Assembly: GCA_037951105.1 (NCBI GenBank) | Contig: JBAMJV010002965.1 | Span: 1 to 64,000, forward strand | Length of the DNA: 64,000 bases | Source of the DNA: Echinarachnius parma | Taxonomy: Eukaryota > Echinodermata > Echinoidea > Clypeasteroida > Echinarachniidae | Direction of reading: 5' to 3' | Part shown: positions 1-48,182 of the stretch, in pieces | Layout of the letters: each line of letters starts with the position of its first letter | Position numbering within the stretch: the stretch's first letter is position 1 | The notes under the pieces: generated by a model | Seen by the model: the letters and a program-made list of their open reading frames with translations, nothing else | What the model was told of the DNA's origin: nothing | Database searches by the model: none | Position numbers and translations under genes: made by a program

Positions 1-37
1 TTTAATGATTCATGTTTACCTTATAAAATAATGTATC

Positions 38-500
38 AAATGTGCTTGCGTCTCGGTAATTTTTACATCATTGGAAAGAGAAAAGTATTGGCTCAGATAC
101 TACACCATTCATATATTCATTCATTTTTTGGAATAGTCGGGAGCTAGCAAAATATCGCAAGATGTTCAAAAATTACTGTGAATTTACAAATTCCAGCTCT
201 GTGATTGGCACGCGCGACTTGTGGGCTATTCAACCAAGACCACATGGTGACAAAGCGGGCAATGTCAGGTGCGAATGACTGTTGCTATGGGCCCGTTACC
301 TCAGCAACAGTGGTCAGTAGTTGAATGAGCCAATCACAGAGCTGGAATTTCGGAAATCTCATTTATTTTTTGATCCCGTGTGATATTTTGCTAGCTCCTG
401 ACTATTCTAAAAGGTTAATGAATATATGCGAATCATTTCTCATCAAAAACGAGACTTTACCCTTTCCACTGATGTCAAATTTACCAAGACGCAAGCATTT
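38..500. repeat. Large inverted-repeat MITE
   Basis: The outer arms pair: GCTTGCGTCTCGGTAA on the left matches the complement of TTTACCAAGACGCAAGC on the right. Inner arms also pair (GGAGCTAGCAAAATATC near 140 against GATATTTTGCTAGCTCC near 380; CCAGCTCTGTGATTGGC near 195 against its complement near 330). The whole 460 bp can fold on itself. There is no coding capacity, so this is most likely a non-autonomous DNA transposon. Confidence 0.7.
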
Positions 501-877
501 ATAATTAGTTATTTTACGATATAAATGTGTTGAACATTTTTGCTTTTCGTTTCCTCTTTTCAACCTTAAAATTCACCCTTTTATCTGTAACAGGTTGATA
601 CGAAATAAATGATAATATGAACTTTGGAATGTTAGTCGTTAAATGAACACTTTTATTTCTATAGAAAATTCGATTTATCCTAGTTATTTTGATTTAAAAC
701 ATCGGTGTTTTAGCTCAGTACGTAGGAAAATGACACGTACGGGTCGGTCAATTAATTATAAATCCTTCAATTCTGCCTCATTATCTCGGCGAGTGCATTC
801 AAGCTGTACTCCTTAATTCCTTACTCCTTAATTAATATACAACTATAAATTCCCTTTCAATGTTTATGAGCACTTAC

Positions 878-3800
878 TATACAGGAGAGAACAAATCCAG
901 CACCCAGGATGTACACCGTTTGCACAAACTGCTCGCAGACATAGCCCCAGACAAAGCCCACAGCCTGTATTGAAAGTAAACTGTTAATGTATAATTGCAT
1001 ACAAAATGAGAAGTTTCAAAGTGTTAAACAAAATTTCTTTCAAAAAGTAAGTTAAGTTCCTTGTAGTTATCTTACACAAACATATGCAAAATACTTATCA
1101 CACAACAGGCAAATTATGACTTTCGCTATTAGTGTTATCAATAGTGTATAAAATGATCAAATGTTCATCAATGGAAAATTATCACAAAGCAAAATGTATA
1201 ATTTACGCATAGTTCCAGTAACTACATGTATTGAAAATTTGATTAAATTGCATTGAAACACATACCCCAAACAGAAGAATGATTGCTTGAAAAATCTGTT
1301 CTGCTAGTTTTTGACCCTTGAAGTCCTGCAGACAAAAAGGAAAAAATAAATCAAAGAGAATATGATAAATAATAAGAAACTAAATATAATATGGAAAGGA
1401 TAAAAGGAATTTATAAAGGTTATATCATTATTAAAAGTTTTAAAAAAAAACATTTTAACATTGTGTCAACTACCATTGATGTTCAATGCCTAGGACCTAG
1501 GACAGTATACAAAGCAAAGAATCAATGTACAGTATTTAGATTATTTACTCTGGCAATATTCCTAAGACAATTGCTCCGTGAGTATGACAAAAGCTCTGGC
1601 AATAAATGAAAGAACCTACACAATTATCCAAGACCAAGGGAATATTAGCTTATTCGTTGTTTTTGGTTAAACTTATGGAAATAACAAATTAGTTAACATA
1701 TGCCCCAAAATGTTCTCCAATTTTTTTTCGCCAGGGCCCAGATATTAGATAATCAAGAGATACTTTGTCGCAGAGCAATTCTTGACGTGGGAGCAAATGT
1801 TGGTATGTCACCATTTATTCACAAAAACGATTTATTTCACTTGCATCATCATGATGTTCACATTGCATTTACAGTCACAATCACAATGTCAATGCAAATT
1901 GAATTTGGCCTATGAGTATGACTGAACTTGAAGTACCGTAAACCGGGGTGACTTTGGCCGCCGGGGTGACTTTTTCCACTTTTTGAGAAGAGTGTATTTT
2001 CATCAAGCCTTACATTTAAGAACAAATTTTGTTATTGTTTCAAATATATTATTATACTAGGGTAATGTATAGAATCAGAAATTAGTTCTAAAAGTAAAGA
2101 GTAAGACTTGATAAAAATACATCCTACTCAAAAAGTGGCAAAAGTCACCCCAGTGGCCAAAGTACGGTATAGCAAGGGGTTGCAATACCGAACGGGTTGT
2201 ATTACCGTACATGCAAATTCCAATAGGAAAAACGTTCGAATTTTGAAAGTTGAATTTGAAAGTCGGCATTAACGGAGGATAATAAATGGATGTTTAGCAA
2301 ACATTTTCCACCATTTCCCGAAGAAAATAAGCGCCGTGAGTTGTTATACGCGCGTTTTGCCGCGCACCAGTGGCAGCGCGCATGTCAATGACATTCCCAT
2401 GCAAAACATTCACGTTTGGTGCGTCCGGTTAATACAACCCGGTTTGTGCGCTACAAAAAATTCTGCTTTCTTGAAAGGGTGCCGTAAAAGTTCAATTTGC
2501 ATAAGTTTGCCGCTTTTTTCTACGAAATAAGTTATCAATTCTTTATCTTGAGAATATATAGATCACTTATTTGTGTTTTATTCATATCTCTGTTCTTCAT
2601 GTTGATCGTTTTCATAGCGTAAAGAAATGGTATCCGGTAATAGGACCCAATACCATACTATGATGAGCTAGACAGAGCTCAGTCGGCTCTCTCTCTGACT
2701 CTGACAATCAATCAATGTTAGACTATGCAGGATGACACAACTTTAATTTAATGCACCATGCATGATGAATGATCTTCTTCTTTTTCTTCCATATAGTCAG
2801 ACGTCAAGACTTCCATGACTGAAATCAGATTCAGGCACTGCTGTGTGGTGCACATACAGGCTTACAATTACACATAAGTTACAACTTATAGCCGACGATG
2901 TCGATGAACGCACACAATGTCAATGAAGAATCAAGATCAAACATGAAAATGAAATGAAACAAAAGGCAAATTCAAATGTCTAACAAATACTGCCGTCCTT
3001 ACTTCTTGGCTTACCTTTCATACTTTGACCTAGTTTTATATATTCTTCTACTATCGTTATAAATTAATGCACTAGTTTTATATATCGATATCTGGACTCA
3101 TGTAAACTGTATCAACTATCAATATCATTGTATGGACAGGTCTCTTAACTTCGCGCGTATCCCAACTTCGCGGATCATAGGCGAGATACGCAAAAATTAG
3201 AACACGGACACGGCGACGGAAATTTTCAATGTCAACTGAAAGAGCACACATGAATTACTCATCAACCAAAAAATTAGCAAATAAAGAGCAATATTTCTGA
3301 AGAAATACTTACTTTTTGTGGTCTTTTTTTGTAAATCACAACTTTGGTGTTCCAACAAAATTATGGAGGAGGAAGTATCCACACAACACTACATTGTAAT
3401 GCTGCGCTATACGGGAACAATGTGGGACAGTACAAAAAAAGTTTGTCAAAATTTCACACAAAATTCTTATCTTAAATTCAACAAAATCAATCATGACTGG
3501 CCCTAAAAATGATACAAGTGTTATATGAACTTACCAAAATGGTCCAAATTATTCTTCAAATGTCGAAAAAAATGGAAAATCTGCAGTTTTGGAAAATAAA
3601 AAGACTGAGAAAATCTCAGTCGTGATCCCTCTCGAAAGTGTTGCTGCTATCTGGATGACTGTCATGTATTTCCCGCAAGCTTCCCACACCACACGTGTTA
3701 CCGTATCCGAATTCTGATACGGCGTATCCGAAATCGGATACGGCGGGCATGCTTGCAGATCGCGAGTTGGCTTGTTTTGGACAATAATAAGCGGCCTCCG

Positions 3801-4707
3801 CATGTTGCGGGAGGGCTTTCTTTGTTTACGATGGGACATCGAGCAGGAAGAGAAAGAAATGGAACTTATATGACGATTTTTGTAAGTATGACTTATCATT
3901 TTGAAAATGAAATTTTGTACAATAAATCATAAAATCAGCTTCAATCTAGGTATGCAATTTTTAACTTTAGATATGCTGTTCTTTTCTCTCTGTTTGTAGT
4001 TCAAATTGTGTCCCGTAGATTTTTACCACTGTGAGCAGTAAATGGTCCTATCAGGACCATTTACAATACATTGTAGATGTGGAAGTATCAAGCAAATTAG
4101 ACGGAAATCGTTCCAGTAGAACATATTTGTTGTCATCGAAAGGCTGCGCAAAATGCTCCTTTATTCGACCTACCCATCAAATTTACTTTCGGATCGCGCA
4201 ATCTCCGTAGATAAGCTTGACAACGGTGCGCGTGCTAAGATGCTAATGCGCGCAAAATGTTTGCATCATCACACTGCCATTGAAATGCGTGTTACGGTTT
4301 GCTACACGGGATACGTGTTAAGTCAATGGCAGGGTGCCCTATGTATTATGCGCGAAGTATGGAGACTACCGTACTCGGTAAAGAAGCTCTTGCTGATATG
4401 ACATAGTCACGGAATCGGGTCATTAACACCACGAATTGTGAGTTTAAATGAAATTATTCAAGATAAATCGAATCCTCAGAATTTGAGGGGTAATTTATTA
4501 TTGTTTCATTGAGATTACTGTAATTTTCTTGATCCTAAGCCACTTTGAAAAAATCCTAAATTTTCGTGCGCGAAGTTAGGATACACCTTCATAAATGTAA
4601 TTAACTAAATACAAAAATACTAGACTCAAGTAACACAATTTTCAACATGTGGGGCAACAATAAGAAGTCCTCACCATATGGGTTGGTATGCTGTCATAAA
4701 ATGCCAT
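878..4707 (-). CDS. SPCS1: Signal peptidase complex subunit 1 (partial, 3' end outside window)
   Basis: SPCS1 is a small ER-membrane subunit of the signal peptidase complex; it spans the membrane twice and supports signal-peptide cleavage. Three coding exons are visible on the minus strand, all phase 0 with canonical sites. Exon 1 (4707-4675) begins MAFYDSIPTHM, then donor GTGAGG. Exon 2 (1325-1266) holds GQKLAEQIFQ and the start of membrane segment 1. Exon 3 (964-878) holds VGFVWGYVCEQF and segment 2 (TVYILGAGFVLSCI), with donor GTAAGT. Order and spacing match vertebrate SPCS1 (PTQM, GQKLAEQ, GYVAEQF, TVYI). The first 60 residues are present; the cytosolic tail (LPPWP region in orthologues) is not found in 1-877 and is presumably to the left. 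The gene diverges from USP48. Exon 1 was located by its phase and its PTxM ending and is the least certain exon. Confidence 0.85.
1936..2167. repeat. MITE with TA target duplication
   Basis: This lies in SPCS1 intron 1. The left end CCGTAAACCGGGGTGACTTT pairs with the right end AAAGTCACCCC...AAAGTACGG. A TA dinucleotide flanks each side (1934-1935, 2168-2169), as expected of Tc1/mariner-type insertion. It is non-coding. Confidence 0.65.
2168..3156. other. SPCS1 intron 1, no gene seen
   Basis: AT-rich intron. A GCGC-rich patch at 2325-2470 resembles mobile-element sequence but I could not define ends. Short ORFs here have no recognisable similarity. Confidence 0.5.
3157..4584. mobile_element. 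1.4 kb non-autonomous DNA element with a 27-bp hairpin
   Basis: The candidate terminal repeats are GTATCCCAACTTCGCG at 3157 and CGCGAAGTTAGGATAC ending at 4584, about 16 bp with one mismatch. Inside, 4038-4064 is a perfect hairpin (12-bp arms starting GTAAATGGTCCT, 3-base loop). The element contains GC-rich islands (4190-4330) but no protein I recognise. The ends are inferred from the inverted repeat only. Confidence 0.45.
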
Positions 4708-5147
4708 GTCTGTCTTTGTATGACGATCCAAATGATGTGTACACTTCAGTTTCGATGATCCACTTTGAAATAAAATGGAAGATTGATGATATAAACAAAA
4801 TATTTCACTTTTCCACGGCTGGATTTTTCTTCAGAAGACGACGTGTCGATAAAAAAAAAAATCGTCGATCCCCCTCAACGTTCACTTCAAGTTCACAGTT
4901 TCCAAAGACGGTGCGAAATTTCTCCCGCGAATGTGTGAAGTGCATGTTACGATAACAGGAGCGCAAGTCTGCCGACTCTGCTGGCCCAGAAATCCCGCGC
5001 TGAATTGAACGAGGGTTGCTTGATCGGCAGGAGTAAATTGGACGTGGTTGATCATTTGACAGGGCAAAATTAAATGAATTTAGGTGGCATTTTGAGTGTC
5101 TAGTGTGAGATCTTGGTCTAGGAATTCCATAGAAAAGGTTCTCCAAG
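4708..5147. promoter_or_regulatory. Shared bidirectional promoter interval of SPCS1 and USP48
   Basis: The two start codons are 440 bp apart and point away from each other, so both 5' UTRs and core promoters must lie here unless upstream non-coding exons exist. There is no convincing TATA box near either start. In-frame stop TAG at 5130-5132 lies just before the USP48 ATG. ORFs on both strands here (e.g. 4805-5251 minus) look like chance reading of promoter/UTR sequence. Confidence 0.6.
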
Positions 5148-40982
<35,835 letters not shown>

Positions 40983-41270
40983 CCTCTTGACGATGGAAGA
41001 GGTCGTGTGAGACGGCACAAGGAACTGGGGACAGCGTGCTCTTCTTGTTTATACATGTAGCTTTCAAATAAGTAAACTCTGTTAGTTACGAACTGTGTGG
41101 AGACTATTGATTCTGAATACTTTTGATCATCCAATCTCTCTTGATTCTAAACGGTGTAAAGACTATAGATTATGAACACATGCATAACCCCAAAATCACA
41201 TAATCTCCAGCTTTTTGGTTTCTTAGCTCCAAATGATGAAATAACTATCGATTTTGTGCACCTGGGGGTG

Positions 41271-41584
41271 TTTCCCAAAGACGATAAGTTAAACTTAAAT
41301 TCTAAGTTGATCTTAAAATTATGGTTGGCTGCTTGTTGCCTTGGAATATAAAGACATATCAAAAGCAAAACGATTTTGAGTATTTGAGACTTCCAAAAAT
41401 AAATTTATATCAATTAATTTCAAGGTTCCTTAATAGTATGATTATATTACCGGTACTCATTTTTATCAAAATGTATGCCTTTTAGACAAACTGTTTCAAC
41501 TTTTGTTTAAAAGAAACTAATGGCTTTCCATAATTGTTAGGCCCAACTTAAATTAAGTTCAACTTTATTTATGAACACCCCCTG
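41271..41584. repeat. MITE (GGGGGTGTTTC ends), copy 2
   Basis: GGGGGTGTTTCCCAAAGACG and TTAAACTTAAATTCTAAG face AATTAAGTTCAACTT and ATGAACACCCCC. Family of the element inside 36299-36655. It contains the first downstream AATAAA (41399). Confidence 0.7.
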
Positions 41585-41888
41585 GTGTGGCATAGGAATT
41601 AGAGAATATTTAAGACTGGCACTTAATAAAGTCATGTGGCTTTTCTGAGCAGTTTTTGTTTTCCTGTTGAAACAGATCAAGGGTGTTGTATACAAAATTG
41701 CAATTGAACACAACTCCCAACAAATCAAAATGCGATTTTGCATTGAATGCAATTCCATTGAATACAAGTTGGGTTTGATTTCAAGCGCAAAGTTGCTGTG
41801 ATTCTCTTTATGCAAACGTTCGATTGCAAAGTTGCGATTGATCAATCACAACTCAAATTTTAATGCAAAACCCCCCAGATGCTCTATT

Positions 41889-41902
41889 CAGTGGCGGATC
41901 TA

Positions 41903-41939
<37 letters not shown>

Positions 41940-42132
41940 TAGGGTGTTTAACCCCCCCCCCCCCCCCCCCCCTCATGGGCTGCCAAGTGAAAATGTGATG
42001 TGGAAAACATCACTTACGGGGGTTCAAAATAGCAAAAAAAATCGCCGCTCCGCGGCTCATGGACGATGCTCCGCATCGTCATTGGGTCAAACCCCCCCCC
42101 CCTCCCTTAGCAAAAAGCTAGATCCGCCCCTG
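41889..42132. repeat. hAT-like MITE (CAGTGGCGGATCTA ends) with poly-G/poly-C
   Basis: CAGTGGCGGATCTA faces TAGATCCGCCCCTG. Interior has about 34 G then about 20 C, which could pair. Target duplication not clear (CTATT shared on both sides). Confidence 0.7.
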
Positions 42133-42177
42133 CTATTAAAGATTTTTGTTTAGGCCGATACCCGAGGATTATTTTTA

Positions 42178-42690
42178 TGCCTCCGCAACGAAGTAGCCGG
42201 AGGCATTATGTTTTCGGGTTGTCCGTCCGTCCGTCCGTCCGTACGTCCCGTTCTCGTGATCGCGTTATCTCAAGAACCGATTGATGGATTTTCACCAAAC
42301 TTGGGTCATGTATGTATCTTGGGGGGCCGATGATCTGATTAGATTTTGGGGTCATGAGGTCAAAGGTCAAAGGTCACAGAGCTCATTATATATGCAAAAA
42401 TAGCTTGTGATCGCGTTATCTCAAGAACGGATTGACGGATTCTGACCAAGCTTGGTACATGTATGTATCTTGGGGGGCCAATGATCTGATTAGATTTTGG
42501 GGTCATGAGGTCAAAGGTCAAGGTCACTTATAGCTCATAATTGTGATACGTCAAGATCTAAAAGACCGAGTACCATCAAAATTGAGTTGACAGAATTAAT
42601 TCAGTGTACATGTTGATTTGGGCTTGATATAAATCGCGTAATGGCGGAGGCATCATTTTCGACTGCGCGCAGTCGAAGATCCATCTAGTT
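42178..42690 (+). mobile_element. GTCC-headed element (Helitron-like?)
   Basis: Starts GCCTCCGCAACG...CCGGAGGC hairpin, then (GTCC)n, then GATCGCGTTATCTCAAGAAC twice with GGTCATGAGGTCAAAGGTCA. Ends with hairpin GACTGCGCGCAGTC, then 10 bases and CTAG. Same architecture as 16161-17042 with different sequence. Confidence 0.6.
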
Positions 42691-43013
42691 TTCATTGAGA
42701 GTTATGTTGAGAGAAAATTGTGTGATATAGGATAACCAGTGAGTAAACATGACTGGCCATTATTAAGGCATGTGGCCTAATTGGCCTTTATGGGCAGATT
42801 TCTTGTGCTAACTGTATTCAATGGTCTAATTTTAGTCGATGTTAGACTATTTTACTAGAGATTTGCAAAAAAAGAGGTTGGATCTATATATACAAATGTA
42901 AAACTAGAGGCCCCGCACCACTTTATGACACTTACTTCAATAATTGCTTGGTTAGATTTCTCCCAGTGCACGCACCGAACCTCAAAACAGCTTTTGTATA
43001 ATACAAAGTCCAT
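42691..43013. other. Intergenic, nothing recognised
   Basis: No ORF, RNA or repeat boundary I can support. Confidence 0.4.
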
Positions 43014-43323
43014 GGCCCGGATTCACAAACCATGTTTGTAGGAGGTTTGTACAAACCATGGTTTATCCATGGTCTACATCTATGGAATGCCATTTGTAAA
43101 CTGATGGAGAAAGAATGTAAATTCCTTACTTGTTATTCATAATGTTGATGGTACACGTTTACTAGATGCACCAAATAAATGTTTTGTCTTGCTGGTTAGC
43201 AAGCACTAACAGTCATATCATTAGACATTATAAATTGTTTAACTTGTATACGAGCAGCACTCCATAGATGTAGACCATGGTTTAAACCATGGTTTGTACA
43301 AACCTCCTTTGTGAATCCGGGCC
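43014..43323. repeat. GGCCCGGATTCACAAA MITE, copy 2
   Basis: GGCCCGGATTCACAAACCAT to CCTTTGTGAATCCGGGCC; the most intact of the three copies. Confidence 0.88.
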
Positions 43324-43493
43324 CATATGTTTACAACTGAGCCGGGCAACATGGCCTATGCATTGCGTGTGTAGCATGCAGTGCAGTGTATGATGAACCC
43401 CCTGTAGCCCATTAGAAGAACTGAGAGCTTATGTTTAATTGTGTTTGTCACCGTGCACATGCGCTGATGATGCTACAGAGGTTTGGAGATATA

Positions 43494-43748
43494 TGTGACT
43501 GGCTATAGCAAAAACCCGGCACTTGTCGGTAAAAATTAAAAATGTAGACTTTCATACCATTACAAAGGCCTCATCACAAGCTTTCATTTGATGCTTTGTT
43601 CTTACTAATTGGTCAATGAATGGGGAAGATATGATTGTTTCAATTATACTATCATAGGTCTTTTACACACATTGTGTGAAATTAAAATGCCAATTTCTTC
43701 AAAACATGAATTACCACCAAGTGCTGAGTTTTGCTATAGCCGGTCTCA
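43494..43748. repeat. Palindromic MITE (CTTGTCGGTAA family), copy 3
   Basis: TGTGACTGGCTATAGCAAAA to GCTATAGCCGGTCTCA. Confidence 0.85.
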
Positions 43749-44202
43749 TTCTATAGAGAGATGTTGTGGACAAAATAGTAATTTCTTGAAATTAGATGAA
43801 AATGTGGCTGTTTTATGCGTGTTTCAGGGATGTACAGTGTCAAAGGGTATGAGTGGGAAAAATGTAAATTTTAAAAGAATATATTGAAATTGAAATATAA
43901 CTTGTAAATCGACATGTTATAGTGTTTATTGATGTAGGGGAATGAGGTTTTAAATGTCACTCATTAACAGTATATATTGTATGAAACTAAAATATAGACG
44001 CTGTAATTTCTTTCAAAAAAGGAATTTGATGTGATCACCTTGAAATTGTAAAAAAAAGCAAAAAAGGGTAGAAATTAGATAATTAGAGAATGATCGAGTG
44101 GGGTGATTGGAAGGTTTCATGGCAAAAGTTCTGGCAGAAATAGCTCAAATTACAATATAATGGTGACCTTACACCACAAAATGACCGTTATGCTGCGGGG
44201 GT

Positions 44203-44312
44203 TAAAGTTAAAGTCTTTCCCGTACCAATGTTGGCACATAAGGCGGCGCCTATCTCCGTTTCAATAGCCCTAGGCCACACGTCTACTAAATGTAGCGAAG
44301 GCAGAAGGCTGC
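44203..44312 (-). repeat. SINE body fragment, inverted
   Basis: Complement of the 8051-8356 SINE 3' part: GGCACATAAGGCGGCGCC, CTAGGCCACACGTCTACTAA, ATGTAGCGAAGGCAGAAGG. Confidence 0.75.
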
Positions 44313-44629
44313 GGTGGTTTCTCTTTTATTAGCTGAAATAGACAAATTTTGTTTATAATATGAGATTCTGGATTTGCATATTTGCTTAATTAGGGTATCT
44401 TAATCTACCTTGTGTGAAATTGTTAGCATCGTAAATCATGTTCAAATATGAATTTTCATCAAATAAAAATTATCAGATTACAGGGCTTGAATGGATGCAG
44501 ATCTTTGAAGCGGCCCGTTTTCTCCCTTATTTTCAAATTTCTTCAGCCAGGTTAAAAATCTTTGGCGCTCATTTTTAGAGGGTTTGCTCAGTCCAAATAT
44601 TTCTAGCATTGCAATTGGCAATAACATGT

Positions 44630-44705
44630 TTGTGGTGGCCACTGTAGGCAGGTTACCTGCTATACTTATAGACAGGTGGCCACTAAAACAGGTTTGACTA
44701 CAACT
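44630..44705. repeat. CAGTCAAACCTGT MITE fragment
   Basis: GTGGCCACTGTAGGCAGGTT and AGACAGGTGGCCACTAAAAC then AGGTTTGACT. Confidence 0.65.
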
Positions 44706-44989
44706 ACATACAAATGTAAAATAAGGGACTTTTAAAGTTGTGATGCAAATATTTGATAAGATTCAATGCAAATCTTTATATTTTTTAATACACCTTCACT
44801 GTTTATGTCATCAATATCATCTTGCCTCGTGCTGGAGACCAAATATTTTTGTTTTAGTGTAATTCAATTGTAATATCACTTTCCTTGAAATAAAACCAAA
44901 CTGTGTCATGTTGATGTACATGTACATGTGAATTGATTCAACCATGTATATTCATCATCCAATGTGTGACAAAAACCCTTTCATTTAAG

Positions 44990-45263
44990 CAAGCCTCCAC
45001 ACTAACTTCTTTCTCTACTGGCCCGTTCGGGCAAGTAAAATCATGAATTTTCCAAGTTTTACTTGCCCAAACTGACAATTTACTTGCCCGCTTACTTTTA
45101 AATCAGATTGTCGTGTATAAAGGAACTACATTCTATTCTCGTAGTTGAAGATAAATTTAAGTTGCCCGATCGGGCAAGCAAACTAGACCATTTATGAAAT
45201 TTTACTTGCCCGACATAACTTTTTACTTGCCCCGGGCAAGCGGGCAAGTGCTTATGTCGAGCC
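44990..45263. mobile_element. GGGCAAG palindrome element with 8-bp target duplication
   Basis: CATTTAAG flanks both sides (44982-44989, 45264-45271). Left end CAAGCCTCCACACT, right end complementary to GGCTCGACATA. Interior alternates CGGGCAAGTAAA and TTTACTTGCCCG. 274 bp; hAT-like by target length. Confidence 0.75.
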
Positions 45264-45792
45264 CATTTAAGCCCTTGTCACATATCACCTGATAGCGTCA
45301 ATGGACGTACGACGGAGAGCAAAACTTTCAATCCGTTCGTGCGCGTTTGTTGCCGTTTCTTTTTCTTCGCAGCGAATGCGTTCCTTGTCGGGTCATGTCC
45401 GTTGTTTCATCCAGCGGAAAGTTTTGTGCATGCAGCAATGGAGACAACTTTCACCACTGGATAATTTGCTTTTGCAAATTTTGTAACTGTCGAGCGTCCG
45501 TTTGAGCTGTCCGGACGGTGATATGTGACACGGTCTTTAATAGTGTGTGTTCATTTTTTAAGAATATCTAGTAGGTGCTCATAACCAAAATTGTGATGTA
45601 CCTGAAATTTAGAGTTGATAGAATAGGCATTGTTTGTTTGGGCTTTCATAGGGATCCTACGTAGTTACACAACAAAGTAAAATGTTTCATTCTCCTAAAA
45701 TTATGATATGATTGCAAAAAAAGTACATGTATATTATGTGTACTTTTAACTAAGGGTAACTTATTATCTGACTTTTGCAAGGCTTACAACAT

Positions 45793-45945
45793 ACAGTCAA
45801 ACCTGTGTATAGTGATCACCCAAACGCAGGGTGGTTGACCTCTAAAGACAGGTTCCATAACATTCTTTTTCTCTGCAGGGTATCAATTTTGGTGGTCACT
45901 ATACTATATAGGCAGGTTTGCTACTTTTGACAGGTTTGACTGTAT
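45793..45945. repeat. CAGTCAAACCTGT MITE, near intact
   Basis: CAGTCAAACCTGTGTATAGT faces ACAGGTTTGACTG; inner GTGATCACC and GGTGGTCACTATA also pair. Confidence 0.75.
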
Positions 45946-46335
45946 GTTGCATGATGTTTTCTTTATTCAACATTGTCACATTTATTTGTATTACTGTACA
46001 TATTTACATGTACACCTTCATATCGATGTAATTCAATTGAAAACCTGCATGTGGTAGCCAAATTTATAAAGGTGTTTTATTCATGTAATTGTTTTGGAAG
46101 ACAATCAGTTATTGAGCTGAATATAATGTAGGCATATACATGTACGTACACATGAATTCATAGAGACACATGCGTCTACATGTAAGTGAGTTTATAACAT
46201 TGTCTACATAATGTGTATGTTTCTTTGTTTGTATATTGTTAGTCAAAGAGTGATGAATATTGGAGATTAAAATATTTTTGTTATTTCACAAAACCCTCTT
46301 TTACATGTACAGTACGTGTGTGGAATCATTGATGA

Positions 46336-46522
46336 AGTGTACAATGGAACCTTGTTATAATGAGAGGTTTTGGACCATGAAACATTACCTTGCTATAAAA
46401 CCGGCATCTATCAGATTAAAACAAAAAGATATAAAGGAACTCAGACCAGCAAAAGTGCCTTGTTATTTTATAGAGGCTTTGGTTTCAAAAGAGCTCTTTA
46501 TAACAAGGTTCCACTGTTCTGT
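46336..46522. repeat. MITE (CAATGGAACCTTGTTATAA ends)
   Basis: AATGGAACCTTGTTATAATG faces TTTATAACAAGGTTCCACTG. 187 bp, no coding potential. Confidence 0.75.
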
Positions 46523-46889
46523 GAAAATTGAAAGTTAGTCTATGGCGATTTAATTGCTTTTTTAACCAGTTCAGGATCCCGTAACTTATAGATTCACGAT
46601 AAATCGTACCATCAATTGATTGATCGTACAATTAATTGTGAATCTTTGTTATGGGGCCCTGGACTGGTCTCGTAAATACTTGGGCTTGGGTCTATGGGGA
46701 AGAAATGTTTATAGCATGGGAGAATGTATTGGATTGTCCCATTAGCATATTAAAAGCAATTTGACATTCAATAGTGTTCAAAACACTATTGAATGTATAC
46801 TTGCTTTTAATAGCCTTTGCCTCAATAGGGATGAGCTCCAAATGTATGTCGCCTTTCAATTGCAAGATAGTGGTGACAATTCTGAGCTC

Positions 46890-46923
46890 ATCCCCCCCCC
46901 CCCCCCCCCCCAAAAAAAAAAAC
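46890..46923. repeat. Poly-C/poly-A tract
   Basis: About 20 C then about 10 A; slippage-prone, length in any assembly is uncertain. Confidence 0.9.
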
Positions 46924-46960
46924 AATTGTACACATACTTGTCAAGGCAATTGTTATTGTG

Positions 46961-47225
46961 GGACAAACTCAAAGGTGGTTTGTGTAAACCCTGGTCTACC
47001 TCTATGGAGTGCTATTTTAAAACTGATGGAGAAAGAATGTACACTGCTTGTTAACCACATTTGCTAAATAAAGGCACCAAATGAATGTCTAGATGGTGGA
47101 GTTTGCTAGTTAGCAAGCACTAACGGTCAAATCATTAGAAATTAGCAAAAACTGTACTTCTTGTCTACAAACAGCACTTCATAGATGTAGACCATGGTTT
47201 ATGTAAACCTCCTTTGGGAATTGCA
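46961..47225. repeat. GGCCCGGATTCACAAA MITE, copy 3 (eroded ends)
   Basis: CTCTATGGAGTGCTATT and ACTGATGGAGAAAGAATGTA, then CATAGATGTAGACCATGG and AACCTCCTTTGGGAATT. Confidence 0.75.
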
Positions 47226-47379
47226 GCACTAGTGAGTGCGGTATGTTGTTGTATGCATTCGGTGATGGTGTGATTTAAGAATAAGTAATGACCCCCTCCC
47301 ACCCCCCACACACAATCTTCATTTTCTCCCTTCCCTCTCTCTATGTTATTTTGTTTTAGTTATCTATTTTTTATGATTG

Positions 47380-47520
47380 AAAATGAGCAAAGAAAAATAG
47401 GCCTCGCCAGGAATTGAACCAGAGACCTCCGGATTGCTAGACCGGTGCTCTACCATAGAGCCACAAGACCGTTGAATGGGGGACGTTCCCATGAAACCAT
47501 TTTCATTGCTCGATTAGCAA
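47380..47520 (-). repeat. tRNA-derived SINE
   Basis: Minus strand: GGCTCTATGGTAGAGCACCG, GGTTCAATTCC (B-box) near 47415. Flanked by AATGAGCAAAGAAAAAT as at 21080. Confidence 0.6.
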
Positions 47521-48182
47521 ATAAACATTTTTTAACACACATCCACAATAGCTCACAAAATACAGGCCAAAATCAGGAATTTTCAGTCCAGTTTACACAT
47601 TTTAATATTTCATAATGTGTGTTCATCTGGTCACTTCTGCATATATTTGTTGATGAAGTTGAAATTGAATCTAAGCAACTGGACTTACTATTTGTGGAGT
47701 AGAACAGTTTCGCAACCTATCTAGGTTGCTTCTTCAGCTAAACTGGCTTGAGTAGAGAAGATTACTGGTGAAAAGCTGGAAAATTCACTGAGCTGAGTAA
47801 TCCTCTATTGTTCAAGATTGTTCAAGATTATCAAGATGTCGAATAATAATCTTCACTATCGTATATATTTGTTGGTTCAAACAAAATAAAGCCTTGATAC
47901 ACTTTCTTTTATCTTTTATATGCCAGAACTTCAAGAAGTTTGTTAATCTTCTGCACTCAAAGATGTATTTTTTTAAATTAAAATCCAAAAGCTTGGATCT
48001 AATAATTTTTCACAAAATGTTCACATAATTAGATACATTTGTGCCTAACAATAAAATAATAAATAAATCTCATTTCTCTTCCAAACAAATACCTAAAATA
48101 ATTCTACAAAAACCATGAGAATCGAAATAAAGTTCTAATGACGGAGTTAATAAAAAAAAGTATATATATAATTTCAAGCATT
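47521..48182. other. Intergenic, nothing recognised
   Basis: AT-rich; a local repeat of TTGTTCAAGATT around 47810-47830 only. Confidence 0.4.
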
